The notes: generated from the letters alone by a model not told the origin. Counted from the first letter of the stretch, positions 21,866-34,456 are shown. The stretch: DNA of 64,000 nucleotides from Forficula auricularia (GCA_024734495.1 JALMQS010000073.1:3174921-3238920), one strand, 5' to 3'. Made by a program: numbers and translations.

Positions 21866-22575
21866 GAAATAAGCTGACGTGTTCTGATGTGGCCATCCAC
21901 TTGACTTTAGCATACAACCTGGCCCCTCACTTATATTTAATATTTAATAAAATTATTTATAATCATGTAGGGGGGGGGGGGTTAGTTTTTGCATTTTTAG
22001 ACTCCTGGGACCCGCTGATTATGTATACAAAATTTGGATGAGTTTTGTAAATGGCCAAGATTTTCATTTTTTGACCCTCCACCCTCCTCCCCCCATTTTG
22101 GGCGGTTAGATTTTGCATTTTTAGACTTCTGGGGGTCCCACTGATTATGTATACAAAATTTGGTTGAGTTTGCGCAAACAACCCTGATTTTTAATTTTAA
22201 CCCCCTCCACCTCCCTTAATTTTGGGTCGATATGCACCAAAATCTAATCAACTCTTAATCTCATTGACCAAAACTACGTGTGAAATTTGGTTTCGATATT
22301 CACACTAGTTTTTGAGCTAGCTCGTCCACAAAAATTTGGTAACTAACAGACAGACTAACAGATATTTTGACAAAACAATTATTATCTCGAAAAATATATA
22401 TTTTTCGATGTTCGGTTATTAGAGCTTTTTTGTAGAAATCCCATGGTTTTGCTCAATTTTTTTAATTGAAATTGTTTCAGCCGTTTTTGAGATATTTTGA
22501 AAAAAAGAAGGAAAAAAACCACTTTTTTCATGCACGATTACAATACTTGACCAATACCCTGTATGGTAAAGTAAA
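21866..22575 (-). repeat. Interspersed repeat family A, copy 4
   Basis: It runs on the minus strand from GTTCTGATGTGGCCATCC at the left to the head ACCAATACCCTGTATGGTAA at the right. It has two units with homopolymer tracts (near 21822 and 21971). The two ends and the full body are present, making it the most complete copy with the 4640 one. Confidence 0.78.
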
Positions 22576-22870
22576 AACAAGAAAAATGAAATATACTATA
22601 AAATGAAGCTAAAATAACGAAAATATTTTATTTTCTGGCGTGAACATTTGGGGGGGGGGGGGGGGGAGTCAAAAAATAAAAATCTGGGCATTTGAGCAAA
22701 CTCAAAAAAAATTTATATACATAAGAGAGGGCCTCCTAGAACCCTAAAAATGCAAAAACAAATCCCCAAAAATGGGGGTCAATAAATTAAAATCTAGGCC
22801 CTTGTACCAAACTCAACCAGAAGAGTATCGTAAAGTCAAGTGGATGGCCACACCAGAACGTGTCAATCTA
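22576..22870 (+). repeat. Interspersed repeat family A, copy 5 (head-to-head with copy 4)
   Basis: A second, 5'-truncated family A copy in opposite orientation starts directly after copy 4. It contains a tract of about 17 G near 22651-22667 and the tail AAGTGGATGGCCACACCAGA. Confidence 0.75.
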
Positions 22871-24250
22871 TTTATTTTCAATTGATATAAGTACATTTTA
22901 AAAATTTTAATTTTTGTTTTATTTTAAAAAAAGTTTTTCGAAAATATATAAATGATTTCCCCTAATACGTAAACTGAAGAAATTAACATAATAAAAATCA
23001 ATTGATTAAGATATCCAAAGTCAACTTTGATAAGCGAGTTTATGAAGAAGCTTCTGTAGTGTAGGCAACCAGCAGCGAACTATGCGAGTGAACGCGCCCT
23101 AGCGGGAGGGAAGAAAACCATGCTAAGTGAAAGGAAATGAAAGAAATTACTGTACTCTACTAATACTTTAGTGTTTAGTAATTGAGTTGTTTATCGAAAG
23201 AGAAGTTCAAGCTCAAACCATACAGATTTTTAATAAGAAAATCTCATCAAAATGGACTACGTTTCGATATCTAATTCTGAAGTTGTTTAGATATACTGTG
23301 GGAGAAGTTTCTTAAAAGACTAAGGGGTTTTTTCAGTTCGCAAGTTCACATTTCTCAGCTAGGCTAGTCAATGTGTAATTTAACTAAATCAGAATTTTCT
23401 AAAATATAATTAACTTTCATCTCGAGATTTTAAAAAATATGAGTTTGATAGACACAATACTATTCATAAAGTTTTTAATCCAATATTATATATGTTTTTA
23501 CAATCAAAAAGTATCAGAATGGCAGTGTAGAAATCGTACGAAAATATCTATCTATGGAATAAATACTAATTACCGTTTTCATTTCACTTGAAAATTCTTA
23601 ATTTTAATAATAAGAATTTAACAGGAATAGTAGAGAATTGGATAAAATTAAAAAGACAAGAATTTTTTTTATTGAGAAGGTTCTTTCGCGACAATCCACG
23701 CAAAAAGTTTTAGCCTCGTAACCACTCTATAAATATAAACAGTTGCTAAAATTTTAGGTTATGTTTTTTAACATGACTGTGCTTTTTCCATGAATGGATC
23801 GTTTCCAAGCGACTGTTCTTATATCCCCTCCACTAAAAACAATCGCCCAAAATATGTTATTTTTTTTTTCGTCAAAACTACGAGGTAAATAATTTCAATT
23901 TTTTTAAAGTTACTCCGAATATATTATTCTAACAAATATTAGTTTTTCATCAAGATTGAAGTCTTTGAATGAAAAAATAAATTAATGATAATTTTCCCAC
24001 CGTTTCCCAATCTACCTTATGTAAAAAATTTCATTTTTAATTGCAATTATTTCATGTTTGGTGTGATAAATCGTCTTCAAATTTTAACAGTGTGTTTATT
24101 ATGCTTTTTAATGTTTTATATTCCAAGTTTCGAAGACTTCTTGAATTTTTGCATTAGTGAAATAACTATCTTAAATGGCCCTTAACTGATATTCAATTTA
24201 TTTGTAATCAATTTGTTTATAAGTTTTTTCTAATTTTCCTAGTTTTATCA
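22871..24250. other. No gene recognised
   Basis: AT-rich with occasional GC patches (23060-23110). No repeat partner or coding signature was seen. Confidence 0.5.
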
Positions 24251-24252
24251 TT

Positions 24253-24345
24253 CTAGTCACTGAGGAACTCATAATAAAATTGACGAAAATTTGGCCCATT
24301 TAATAAAAAAAACTATGTGTTTTTAATTATATCCAATTCCCTACT
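24253..24345 (+). repeat. Fragment related to the 52.9 kb hammerhead-like repeat
   Basis: CACTGAGGAACTC, an A-rich spacer, TTGACGAAAATTTGGCCCAT and TCCAATTCCCTAC follow in the same order as at 53069-53160. CTGAGGA and a GAAA-type junction are kept; the stem has decayed. Confidence 0.45.
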
Positions 24346-24964
24346 ATTAATTCCTGTTATAAATTTACTATGGATACGAATGACGTGATATTAAGAATAT
24401 ATTTACCTAATATTATAATTAAATTTATTTCACTTTAAAACATTAACATGTGCTGATCTCCTCTAATACTTTTTTTCATCTTCTACTATCAATTTCACTC
24501 TTAAGTCGCTTAATTCTTATCATACTAAGTGTCTTTCTATTTTTTGCTAACTTTCGTATCTATTGTCCTTTGGGCCCATTTCTTGTCTGATAGCTTACAG
24601 ATGATGCTTGCTATCTTCGCTATGTCATCCACTCATCTTTTTGCTGTGGTTCGAAACATAATTTTGAAATATGATACTCAGCCTTCACTACAACTGCTTA
24701 TTATTTGATATAAATAAAATCAACTGAGAAAGGGATAAGTGTTGTAAAACCTCAAAAAAGATAAGCGGATAATTTAGTTTGATTAGAATCGAAAATTTTA
24801 TCTTCAAAATGAGATGATACGAAAGAATCAACGCGTTTGTATCAATTTTTGAGTGTAAAAAATGATTTACTAAGATATTTAATTAATACATTTATAAATG
24901 GTCGAAAGTAGTGAAAATTTCTAAAGAAAATTACGAGAGGATGTTAACTAGTGAAACCGAAGTG
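24346..24964. other. No gene recognised
   Basis: Nothing was identified. Confidence 0.5.
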
Positions 24965-24968
24965 TTAA

Positions 24969-25646
24969 GGACGTTCCCGAATGAATCGATTTTCTTGAAA
25001 TCCTTTTAAAACTTTGAATACACATATTTATAAGTGTCCTTTGTACGTAGAATTTTTTTCTATAGTCCTTGAGGGACTAAATATGTACTTAAAAATTGAC
25101 CATTGAAATTTGCATATTTAACACGCGAACACTATCCCGTTTGATGTTAAAGCGACTGTTTCATTAAATAACAATCGTAAGTTTCTTGAAATTATTTTGA
25201 AAAACTGAGAATCATTAACTGAAGATATAACAAAAAATTTTCTGTTAAAATAATTGTATCAAGCGGTATTCGTTTTGTCTGAAAAATGTTAAAAGTTAGG
25301 TACTTTTGATGGTTTGCATTTTTTCTCTCATGGCATGGCAAGTGAAAGATGACGACTTGGCAACGTCGCACTAAAATCGTTCAATTTTTCCATATCTAAA
25401 AAACTTTTTGCAGCTGGTGCATTCGAGATTTTTAGCTAATTCTCTCAACCTAACTATACTGTTCTCATCTGGAATTTCGCATTGAGCTGTTTCATGAAGT
25501 GTTTTTTTTATTCTTTGATTTTAGCGTTCGTATGAATTCAATATTGCCAGATCCAAGAAACGGCGCAATGAAAATATTTTGCCTTTCTGCGCATGTGAGT
25601 GTAGGGGAAAGAGTGAAATGCATCTAAGATAAATTAGGGAACGTCC
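24969..25646. mobile_element. MITE with TTAA target duplication, 678 bp
   Basis: The inverted termini GGACGTTCCC and GGGAACGTCC are flanked by TTAA on both sides (24965-24968, 25647-25650). TTAA duplication points to piggyBac or Kolobok-type transposition. The interior shows no transposase. Only about 10-14 bp of each end are inverted. Confidence 0.72.
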
Positions 25647-25782
25647 TTAAGGAGAATTTTTTATTTTGTCAGATGGTTATTTACATTCTTCTCTTAGGGA
25701 ATTGATGATTCTGACTCTCATATTTATCATCATTGGCATGAACAAACACAGGTTAGGTCGTTAGACATTCTGCCAACGTCCT

Positions 25783-27148
25783 CTAAGGTTCTTAACCTTT
25801 TATTAGTCGCGGCTCCGTTAAAATCCGAAAATATTTTCGCGGCCAGTACACTCCCCCCACCATTAGGTAACATACTCGTAATTACTCGTACCAAAATTCT
25901 AAACCTAGACTTATAAAAAATATTTAACTGTTTTATTCAACTTGTAATTTTGTCTGTCAGTCAGTTTGGGTCAAATTTACTTATGCGCTTAAAGTTTTCA
26001 TTTATTTTGACCATGTTTAAGAATATTGAGATGTCATTAAATTCATATGTCACTTACATATGATGCATTCCTCGCTAAATGGGACGTTTTGAAAAATGTT
26101 ATATATTATTTCCTTCATTTTTTTGACATTTTTTTAGTACCTATCAAAAAACACTTCCTGGTAAATTTTGAGATTTTTTTGATCTCCGGTTTAAAAGTTT
26201 CTTGCTCATAACTTCTTAAAAAATGGTCCAAATTCAAAAGTTTTTTTACATACTTTTTAGAAAAAATACAAAAAATTATTTAAATTGTTTTTATATGAGT
26301 TTTTTGGGTTTGAAAATTTTAATCTTGTTTTTGAAACTGTATTAACTCTTCAATTTTTTTGATATTGTTTTTATTTTAAACTTCTATTGATTCTACAAAT
26401 TTTAAGACCGGGTTGATTGTGGTCCTATGATAATTACTATTTTTTTTTGATTTTTGATTTTGATTTTCTTTCAACAAACTAAAATACTAATTATTTATTT
26501 TAAACACCTGTTAACGATAAAAATCAATTTAAAATAACTAAAAAAAGAGAACTCAATACCAAAAAGTGGTTTTAATAATGGTTAATAGCGAATAAAATTT
26601 TTTCGAAATTTTCAAAAATCTAAAACAAATAGTAATTATCATAGGACCACAATCAACCCGGTCTTAAAATTTGTAGATTCAATAATTTGAAATAAAACAT
26701 TATCAAAAAAATCGAAAAGAACATACAGTTTCAAAAACAGGATTAAAGTTTTATAAAAACACTTTAAATAATTTTTTTGTATTTTTTTCCAAAAATTAGG
26801 TAAGTATGTAAAAAAAAAACTTTTGAATTTGGAATATTTTTTAAGAAGTTATGAGCGAAAAACCAAAATTCGATATCTTTTTAAACCAGAGATCAAAAAA
26901 ATTTTAAAATTTACCAGGAAGAGTTTTTTGTTGGGTACTAAAAAATGTCAAAAAATGAAGGAAATTAAAAATTAAAATTTGTCAAACTGTCCGATTTGGC
27001 GTGGAATGCCTCATATGTATCATTTATTAAAACTAGAATAATATTTTTTTTTATTTTTTTTTTTTTTTTATTTGTAAAGATATAAAAACTTAAAAAATTC
27101 CCCCTTACATACTTTCCGCGGCCGCCCTGTTAAAAATCACTGCTTTAG
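25783..27148. mobile_element. hAT-like element with long internal palindrome
   Basis: The left end GGTTCTTAACCTTTTATTAG resembles the hAT head at 46784 (CAGTGGTTCTTAATC). The right end GTTAAAAATCACTG is its worn counterpart. The outermost bases of the left end have decayed and the 8 bp duplication is not clear. It flanks a LINE remnant on the right and contains the palindrome at 26055-27023. Confidence 0.5.
26055..27023. repeat. Foldback of about 970 bp, arms about 400 bp
   Basis: The left arm (26055-26455) includes TGATGCATTCCTCG, GATCTCCGGTTTAAAA, CATAACTTCTTAAAA and AGACCGGGTTGATTGTGGTC. The right arm (26600-27023) carries the reverse complements in reverse order. The loop is about 150 bp and AT-rich. 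A transcript would fold into a long double strand. No coding sequence is present. Confidence 0.85.
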
Positions 27149-27149
27149 G

Positions 27150-27290
27150 GCGTCCGCGATCTCTTTTTCCTTTGGGTTTATATTTCAGGGCATATTTTCG
27201 GAATCTTGTGTCCTCCATTCTTTCGGAGGTGGTCAATCCAATTTTGTTTATATTTATCCCTGAGATTTTGAGTTTGACTATTTGACTCAT
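27150..27290 (-). pseudogene. LINE reverse transcriptase C-terminus remnant
   Basis: The minus-strand translation contains RMEDTRF and ALKYKPKGKRDRGRPK, the basic GKR.RGRP tail found near the C-terminus of several animal non-LTR retrotransposon proteins. Upstream the expected NWIDHLRK reads in another frame, so there is at least one frameshift. The remnant stops exactly at the hAT-like right end at 27148, suggesting that element interrupted it. Too short to assign a clade. Confidence 0.55.
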
Positions 27291-28815
27291 GTGGTATGTA
27301 CTGCTATATCTAAAGTATATTAAGTCAAAAAAAAAAACACTTTTTTCACAATTGACGCAAAACTTCTTACCATGTTCCTATTTCCTAGAGAAAAACTGGC
27401 ATTAACTCAAAATAGTGCTTTTTAAATGCACTGTGACATATCAATTTTCTATAAGCTTTGGATAACAACTAGAAATGAACTTCTTATTTATTTATTTATT
27501 TTTTGGGGGAAGGGGGGACAAATCATATTGAAAACCTCAGCAAATACGTCACCATATACCTCTTGAAAACATATTAATGTGGTTTTGTTAATCCATTGAC
27601 ATATAAATTTAATGTCCAAAAATGGAATAAACTCAATTTATGAATTTTTTTTTAGTTGGAACAATTTTCGATTGGTTAGAGGTAAGTCAAGTGCTTGGAT
27701 TGCATATTTGGCTATCAATACAAGAGAATAAAAAATATTCTTAACACTTGAAATTTAGTAGTTGACAGCCTCTTGTTATTTATCTTTGGTAAGGTAGGAG
27801 AGAACTGGCGATTCAAAACCATTGGTGGGTATTTTTAAAAATCAATGGAAGTGGGGAATATTATATTATATCTATGTTTATATATATTGAAGAATTGAAT
27901 GTTTGCCCTGCACTTGAAAAATATTTCAAAAATAATCTCAAAATCCAAAAATTATATTTTATATTGGTATATATCGAACTCTTGAAAAAATATTCCTAAC
28001 GAGGTGAAATTCGAGACACAAGTTTGTATTAATTAAATTTTTAAAAAATAAAAATAAAAGAAAAATGTTGATAGACATTAGCCAGGAATTCATATTTCCA
28101 ATGCGAATCTCTAGACAACTGAGTTACTAATTCCGAAATCCAAACCAATCTTATAGGTGTCTATATGAAGATGGTATTTCATGTCATGTTTTATTATTTC
28201 TTTTCACTTCTCTATAGTGGCCACCCTATTAAATTATAGTTTGTGTTAATGGGCTGAATTTTTGAGGCAAGTTTCAGTTTTCTAACTCAATCCGAACCTC
28301 TTTAAATGTTTCTCTATTATATTTTTGAATTAAAACCTAGATATAAATGTTCTATGTCAATGAAAAACTAAACCGTAATGTTTCCATTGTATTCACCAAA
28401 TCTTTTGATCTTTTTTTAATTACTTAAATCCCCTAATTTTGTGTTTTCCCTGACGAATAAAATTTAATATTTTTTTAATATTAGAGGGTAAAAAAATAGT
28501 AAAAAAACGAGACGAGTGATTAAGGCAACATCAAAGCCACATACATTTTAATTAGATTATTTGTAAATGTTGTAGAGCTAAGAATAAAGGCTGTTATTAG
28601 AATATTATATAAAAAGATAATAAAAATTAGATAAGCTTGAATAAATTGGTTTCAATTAATTAGCTAGTCAAATAATCTTAAAGGGTTTGGTGGTAGGGAT
28701 AGGGGTGCGAGAATCCACACTAAAAGACTTTCAAAAGCCGCGTTAAAGAAACATTCAAACATTAAAATTAAATTAAGAAATCATTTATATTTAAGGTCCA
28801 AATCTAAGATTTTAG
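27291..28815. other. No gene recognised
   Basis: AT-rich. I saw no repeats shared with the rest of the window and no coding motifs. Confidence 0.5.
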
Positions 28816-28823
28816 TAGAAATA

Positions 28824-29509
28824 CTAGCTGCAAGGCCCGCCTTCGGTGGGCCTCTGGCTAGCAAAAGGAGCCCCCTGAACCCCCCCCCCGTCACTTGAAC
28901 ACCCTCTCCTCCCTCTCCAACCAATCGCCATCCCACCGACCCTCTCCCCAATCCCTGAACTTCTCCCCCGCTTCTGATCACCCTCCGCCCCAGTAAACCT
29001 ACCATCTGGTCTCCCCATCCCTGGACACCGCACCCCCGAACCTCCGAACCCTATCTTTCCTCTGGACCCCCCCCCCCTCCCGTCACTTGAACACTCCCTC
29101 TTCTCCCTCTCCAACCAATCGCCATCCCACCGACCCTCTCCCCAATCCCGGAAATTCTCCCCCGAATCTGATCATCCTCCGCCCCAGTAAACCTACCATC
29201 TGGACTCCCCACCCCTGGACACCGAACCCCCGAACCTCCGAACCCTACCTTTCTTCTGGACTCCCCCCTCCCGTCACTTGAACACTCCCTCTCCTCCCTC
29301 TCCAACCACTCGCCATCCCACAGACCCTTTCCTCAACCCCGGAACTTTTCGCCCGCCTGTGATCACCCTCCGCTTCAGTAAACCTACCCCCTGGACACCG
29401 CACCCCCCGAACTCCACATTTCCCCTGAAAGCCAAACCCCATCCCTGGACGGCGGACATACAAACATAGAAACATAGGTACATACAGAGTGTCCTTTAGT
29501 AGGATGTGA
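28824..29509 (-). mobile_element. Helitron (non-autonomous), family He1, complete
   Basis: On the minus strand it starts TCACATCCTACTAAAGG after A and ends with hairpin GGCCCACCGAAGGCGGGCC, TTGCAG, CTAG, then T. The interior holds about three tandem units of some 190 bp (GTTGGAGAGGGAGGAGA, GGGGGAGAATTTCCGG), which produce several long GC-rich open frames that are not genes. The 7871-8363 copy has the same ends with one interior unit, so the internal units have multiplied here. Confidence 0.88.
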
Positions 29510-29519
29510 TGATTAGAGA

Positions 29520-29660
29520 CCGGATTTTTATGTAGTAAAATCTGCCAAAATATGCAGTTAAAAATGTTGAAATATGCAAGTAATATGCAGAATACATTGA
29601 AATATGCAAATATATGCAGTAAAAATTGGCAAAATAAATTTTTTTATGCGCTTAAAAATT
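29520..29660. repeat. ATATGCAG-rich short repeat block
   Basis: AATATGCA recurs about seven times with irregular spacing after GAGACCGGATTTTTATG. It looks like a degenerate minisatellite or a piece of a dispersed repeat. Function unknown. Confidence 0.5.
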
Positions 29661-29899
29661 TATTGTAATTGTGAATAATTTATGTTTACAAGTATTTTTC
29701 TCAATTATCTTCAGGTTATTATATGTCTATATGGTCACTTAAAAATTGATTTATACTATGAAAATGAGCGCTCCACGTCCTCAGACGTAATGGGGCAAAT
29801 TTAAAGTAACTTAAAACCCCCATTGCTAACTTTTCGTCATTTTCGTGTAGAGAAAAGTATCTAATCAAATCAAAGCACAACTTTTGCTTAAATTAGTTT

Positions 29900-30015
29900 T
29901 AACTTGTAAACTCCTGATGATGGACTAATAATCCGAAATATATTGAGTTTGTATAAACCTCTTTGAGTTTTATTTCATTCAGTGTGAAAATACACACCCT
30001 TTACTTTATTAATTT
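29900..30015 (+). repeat. Fragment with hammerhead-like core
   Basis: CTGATGA (29914-29920), stem GGA / TCC (29922-29924, 29932-29934) and GAAA (29935-29938) occur in hammerhead order. The following sequence ends ACACACCCTTTACTTTATTA, shared with the inverted-repeat element at 48974-49096. Stem II is only 3 bp. Confidence 0.5.
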
Positions 30016-31030
30016 TCAAAGCACAACTGAATAAAAAGAAATATCAGTGGGTATAGCTATGATTTAAGCAACTGCTATGGAACTTGGTACCCGTTTAGAT
30101 CTTAACTCTTTTGTCGGCGAAGCCTCTTGTACCGAACTTGTCCCCTTTTTCACATGTATGTTTTTGGTCAGATTGTAATTCAAGCTTCGTGATACGACAA
30201 TTTTAAAGCTGAAAAGATAAAGATACAATATTTCAATCATTGTATAAATTTATGTGTTGTATAGTTATGAATATAAAATCGTGTATTTTAAATCTAACTT
30301 TGAGAAGACATGTTTATTTATTAAATATTTTATATGGTAAATAAATATAGCTTAGCGGCGTGAATTGACTGCTAACCAAACACAAGTCTTGCTTAAATAG
30401 AAGAGCCTTTTGCTTAATCTTTGAACTGAAAAAGGTTGTCAAATACTGCTTTAGATAATATTTAGCAACGATCCTAGCGAATTCTCTCGAAACCAAATTA
30501 CAAGCTGCGTTCTAGGTTGCCGACGAACAGGCGCTTGAGAGAATGAATTGATAATATTACCTGTGTTTGTATTATAAATAATATATAACATAACTAAAAT
30601 AATACAATATGTTTTGAATGTATTATTAAAAAAAATACCTATGAATATTTTATGAAAATCATTCATTCGGTTGAACTATTGCGGATAATTTTTTAGAATA
30701 AATAAATATTGTGAATAAATAAATAAATCTAGCAAAATATCGTACTTTTCTATTAAATATAATCTTTCCTTGTTTTCTGAACCTGAAATTTAATGAAATC
30801 ATATTTGGGCACAAAAAATATGTACCTAATATATTTATTAATGGTAAGCGAAAGTAATGTAGTCGGCACAAAACACGGTAGATTATTTAATATTCGTAAT
30901 GGAAAGTCATGTGATATGGGCTACACAGTTCACCCTTCAATTTATTTATATTATGTTTATAGTTCAGTGAACTAAAGGAAAGTTAAATTATATATATTAT
31001 AAATAAGATTGGAGTAATTTTTGGAGACGG
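30016..31030. other. No gene recognised
   Basis: Open frames of 60-71 codons (30314-30975) have no family features. No repeat was seen. Confidence 0.5.
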
Positions 31031-31039
31031 ACTGATAAG

Positions 31040-31290
31040 TGAAATGGAGGGGATATTCATATCATAATTGATAAGGCAGTCCAAAAAAAGAAGAAAATTT
31101 ATACTATCTTTTTATTCATAAAACGACGTTTCGGAGGCTGTTCCCTCCTTCTTCAGGCTTTTTAACTGACTTTTCAAAACCCTGAAGAAGGAGAGAATAG
31201 CATTCGAAACTCGGCTTATGAATAAAAAGATAGTATAAATTATCTTCTTTTTTGGACTGCCTCATCAATATCCACTCAATTATATATATT
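31040..31290. repeat. Foldback with hammerhead-like core
   Basis: The arms pair from GATATTCATATC / GATAAGGCAGTCC on the left to GGACTGCCTCATCAATATCC on the right. On the minus strand the left arm reads CTGAAGA (31156-31150), stem GGAGG / CCTCC with a 6 nt loop, GAAA (31132-31129), CGTCG. The right arm has a worn version (CTGAAGA near 31184, CGAAAC near 31208). This is the best 5 bp stem II in the window. Confidence 0.65.
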
Positions 31291-32244
31291 ATGTTTATTT
31301 TCTGTATAAAATTGAGATTTTCTGAAATTAAATTGAGATTTTCTAATATTCAATTGAACATTCTTAAATATAATTGAAGTTTTCTGAAATACACTTGGAA
31401 AAGGGTGGAGTACGCGTAGTTCGTCTGTAAGAACGCTTTACTGGATTACAACTTTTTCAAGTGTATTTAACAAAACCCAAATTGTATTTCAGAATTCTCA
31501 AGAGAATTTCAGAAAATCTCAATTTAATTTCAGAGTAACTCAGTTCAATTTCAGAAAATCTCTAGTATTTCAGAATTCTCAATTGAGTATAAGAAAATCT
31601 CAATTGTATTTCAGAAATCTGAAGTGAATTTCAGAAAATCTCAATTCAATTTAAGAAATCTCAACTGAATTTCAGAAAAATTCTATCATTTCAGAATTCT
31701 CAGTTCAATTTCAGAAAATCTCTAGTATTTCAGAATTCTCAATTGAGTATAAGAAAATCTCAATTGTATTTCAGAAATCTGAAGTGAATTTCAGAAAATC
31801 TCAATTCAATTTAAGAAATCTCAACTGAATTTCAGAAAAATTCTATCATTTCAGAATTCTCAATTCAATTTCAGAAAATCTCTAGTATTTCAGAATTCAC
31901 AATTGAGTATAAGAAAATCTCCATTGTATTTCAGAATTCTTAAATGAATTTCAGAAAATGCCAATTCAATTTCAGAGTATCTCAATTCAATTTTTAGAAA
32001 ATCTTTATATTTCAGAATTCTAATTGAGTATAAGAAAATATCTAGTATTTCAGAATTCTCAATTGAGAATAATAAAATCTCAATTGTATTTCAGAAATCT
32101 GAAGTGAATTTCTGAAAAATGCAATTCAATTTCAGACTATCTTAATTTAATTTCAAAAATCTTTAGTATTTCAGAATTCTCAATTGAGTATGAGAAAATT
32201 TCAATTAAATTTCTTCCAGAACTTAAGTGACTTGATTTAAATTT

Positions 32245-32475
32245 TTCGTTAAATTGAAGGGTTGGTTTTGTCACAAATATAATAAAACAATAATTTTAAT
32301 TGAGAATTCTGAAATAGTAGAGATTTGCTGAAATTGAATTGAGATTTAGAGTCTCAGTGCAGGTACGTTAAAACCAATTCAATTGATGAGTTATCAATTA
32401 AATAATTCTAATAGTTATTAAAATTATTGTTTTATTATATTTGTGACAAAACCAACCCTTCAATTTAACAAAAAA
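32245..32475. repeat. Inverted repeat inside the minisatellite
   Basis: TTAAATTGAAGGGTTGGTTT at about 32250 pairs with AAACCAACCCTTCAATTTAA at about 32450, and AATATAATAAAACAATAATT extends the stem. Arms are about 55 bp. Confidence 0.8.
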
Positions 32476-33521
32476 TTTCAATTGTATTCAGAAATCTCAA
32501 GTGAATTTCAAAAAATCTCAATCCGATTTCACAGTATCTCAATTCAATTTCAGAAAATCTCTAGTATTTCAAAATTCTCAATTGAGTATAAGAAAATTTC
32601 TAGTATTTCAGAATTATCAATTGAGTATAAGAAAATCTCAATTGTATTTCAGAATTCTCAAGTGAATTTCAGAAAATCTCAATTCAATTTTAGAAAATCT
32701 TTAGTATTTCAGAATTCTCAATTGAAAATAAGAAAATCTCAATTGTATTTCAGAGATCTCAAGTGAATTTCAGAAAATCTTAATCCAATTTCAGAAATCT
32801 GAAGTGAATTTCAGAAAATCTCAATCCAATTTCAGAGTATCTCAATTCAATTTCAGAAAATCTCTAGTATTTCAGAATTCTCAATAGAGTATAAGAAAAT
32901 CTTTAGTATTTCAGAATTCTCAATTGAAAATAAGAAAATCACAATTGTATTCCTCCTAAACAAAGCGTTGAGAGAAATTGCTGATGCCCCCAAAAGGGTA
33001 CCTACCAAACAATTGGTTTTAAAGTACCTGCACTGAGACTCTAAATCTCAATTCAATTTCAGCAAATCTCTACTATTTCAGAATTCTCAATTTAATTTCA
33101 GATTTCTCAATGGGGGTGAAGAAACTACCCAAGACTATATGATAAAATGATTTGGTTTTAAATTACCTGCATTGATACTCTAAACCTCAATCCAATTTCA
33201 GAAAATCTCTACTATTTCAGAATTCTCAATTCAATTTCAGAAAGTCCCTACTATTTCAGAATTCTCAATGGGGTGAACGAACTACCCAAGACTATATGAT
33301 AAGGTGACTTGGTTTTAAAGTACCTGCACTGATACTCTAAATCTCAATCCAATTTCAGAAAATATCTAATATTTCAGAATTCTCAATTCAATTTCAAAAA
33401 ATCTCTACTATTTCAGAATTCTCAATTGAAAATAATAAAATCTCAATTGTATTTTCTCAATGGGGTGAACGAACTACCCAAGACTATATAATAAGGTGAC
33501 TTGGTTTTAAAGTACCTGCAC

Positions 33522-33767
33522 CGAGGGGTGAACTATGACCTAATATGCTGTACACCTACTTCCACTTGTACTTCCAAATATTTCCAAGCACTTTAAAATA
33601 TTTCCAAGTACTTCCAAATATTCCCAAGTACTTTCAAATATTTCCAAGTACTTCCAAATATTTCCAAGCACTTCCAAATATTTTCACGTACTTCCAAATA
33701 TTTCCAAGTACTTTCAAAATATTTCCAAAGATGTGTATACCTACTTCTAAACACGGATCACCCCTCG
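33522..33767 (+). mobile_element. MITE family B, copy 2
   Basis: Ends CGAGGGGTGAACTATG and CACGGATCACCCCTCG with the ACTTCCAAATATTTCCAAGT minisatellite inside. The 8 bp target duplication is ACCTGCAC (33514-33521) and ACCTGCAT (33768-33775). The target is itself a minisatellite block. Confidence 0.85.
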
Positions 33768-33957
33768 ACCTGCATTGATACTCTAAATCTCAATCCAATT
33801 TCAGAAAATCTCTACTTTTTCAGAATTCTCAATTCAATTTCAGAAAATCTCTACTATTTCAGAATTCTCAATTCAATTTCAGAAAATCTCTACTATTTCA
33901 CAATTCTCAATTCAATTAAATTGAAAGTTTTTGCCGAGAGTAGCAGAATTTTTATAT

Positions 33958-34087
33958 ATTGAAGGAGACAATAAAAGAGTGTGTCTTCTGCTGGAATTAT
34001 AATTTTTATTTATTTATAACGATCGTTATAAATAAATAAAATTTATAATTCCAGCAGAAGACACACTCTTTTATTGTCTCCTTCAAT
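33958..34087. repeat. Near-perfect 130 bp palindrome, copy 1
   Basis: It has perfect dyad symmetry about GATC (34021-34024) apart from one mismatched pair. Each arm is 65 bp, starting ATTGAAGGAGACAATAAAAG, with no loop. A perfect palindrome without spacer is normally unstable in replication, so its survival in two copies is notable. Confidence 0.93.
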
Positions 34088-34278
34088 TCTCAATTCAATT
34101 TCAGAAAATCTCTACTATTTCCAGAATTCACAATTGAGTATAAGAAAATCTCCATTGTATTTCAGAATTCTCAACTGAATTTCAGAAAATGCCAATTCAA
34201 TTTCAGAGTATCTCAATTCAATTTCAGAAAATCTCTACTATTTCAGAATTCTCAATTGAAAATAATAAAATCTCAATT

Positions 34279-34456
34279 GGGTGAACTGCGACCTAATATG
34301 CTGTACACCTACTTCCACTTGTACTTCCAAATATTTTCAAGCACTTTCAAATATTTCCAAGTACTTCCAAATATTTCCAAGCACTTCCAAATATTTTCAC
34401 GTACTTTCAAATATTTCCAAGTACTACACCTACTTCTAAACACGGATCACCCCTCG
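34279..34456 (+). mobile_element. MITE family B, copy 3 (left end lost)
   Basis: It starts at GGGTGAACTGCGACC, lacking the first bases of the terminal repeat, and ends GGATCACCCCTCG. The minisatellite interior is shortened. It is part of the segmental duplication. Confidence 0.8.

Noticed and set aside
21578..21917. Minus-strand exon ending at a GTAAGT donor
   Set aside because: Most of the open frame is family A repeat, and no conserved protein motif or acceptor was found.
28781..29483. Eight overlapping open frames with GGG/PPS-rich translations
   Set aside because: All are products of the three tandem units inside Helitron He1; no frame is conserved in the other copy.
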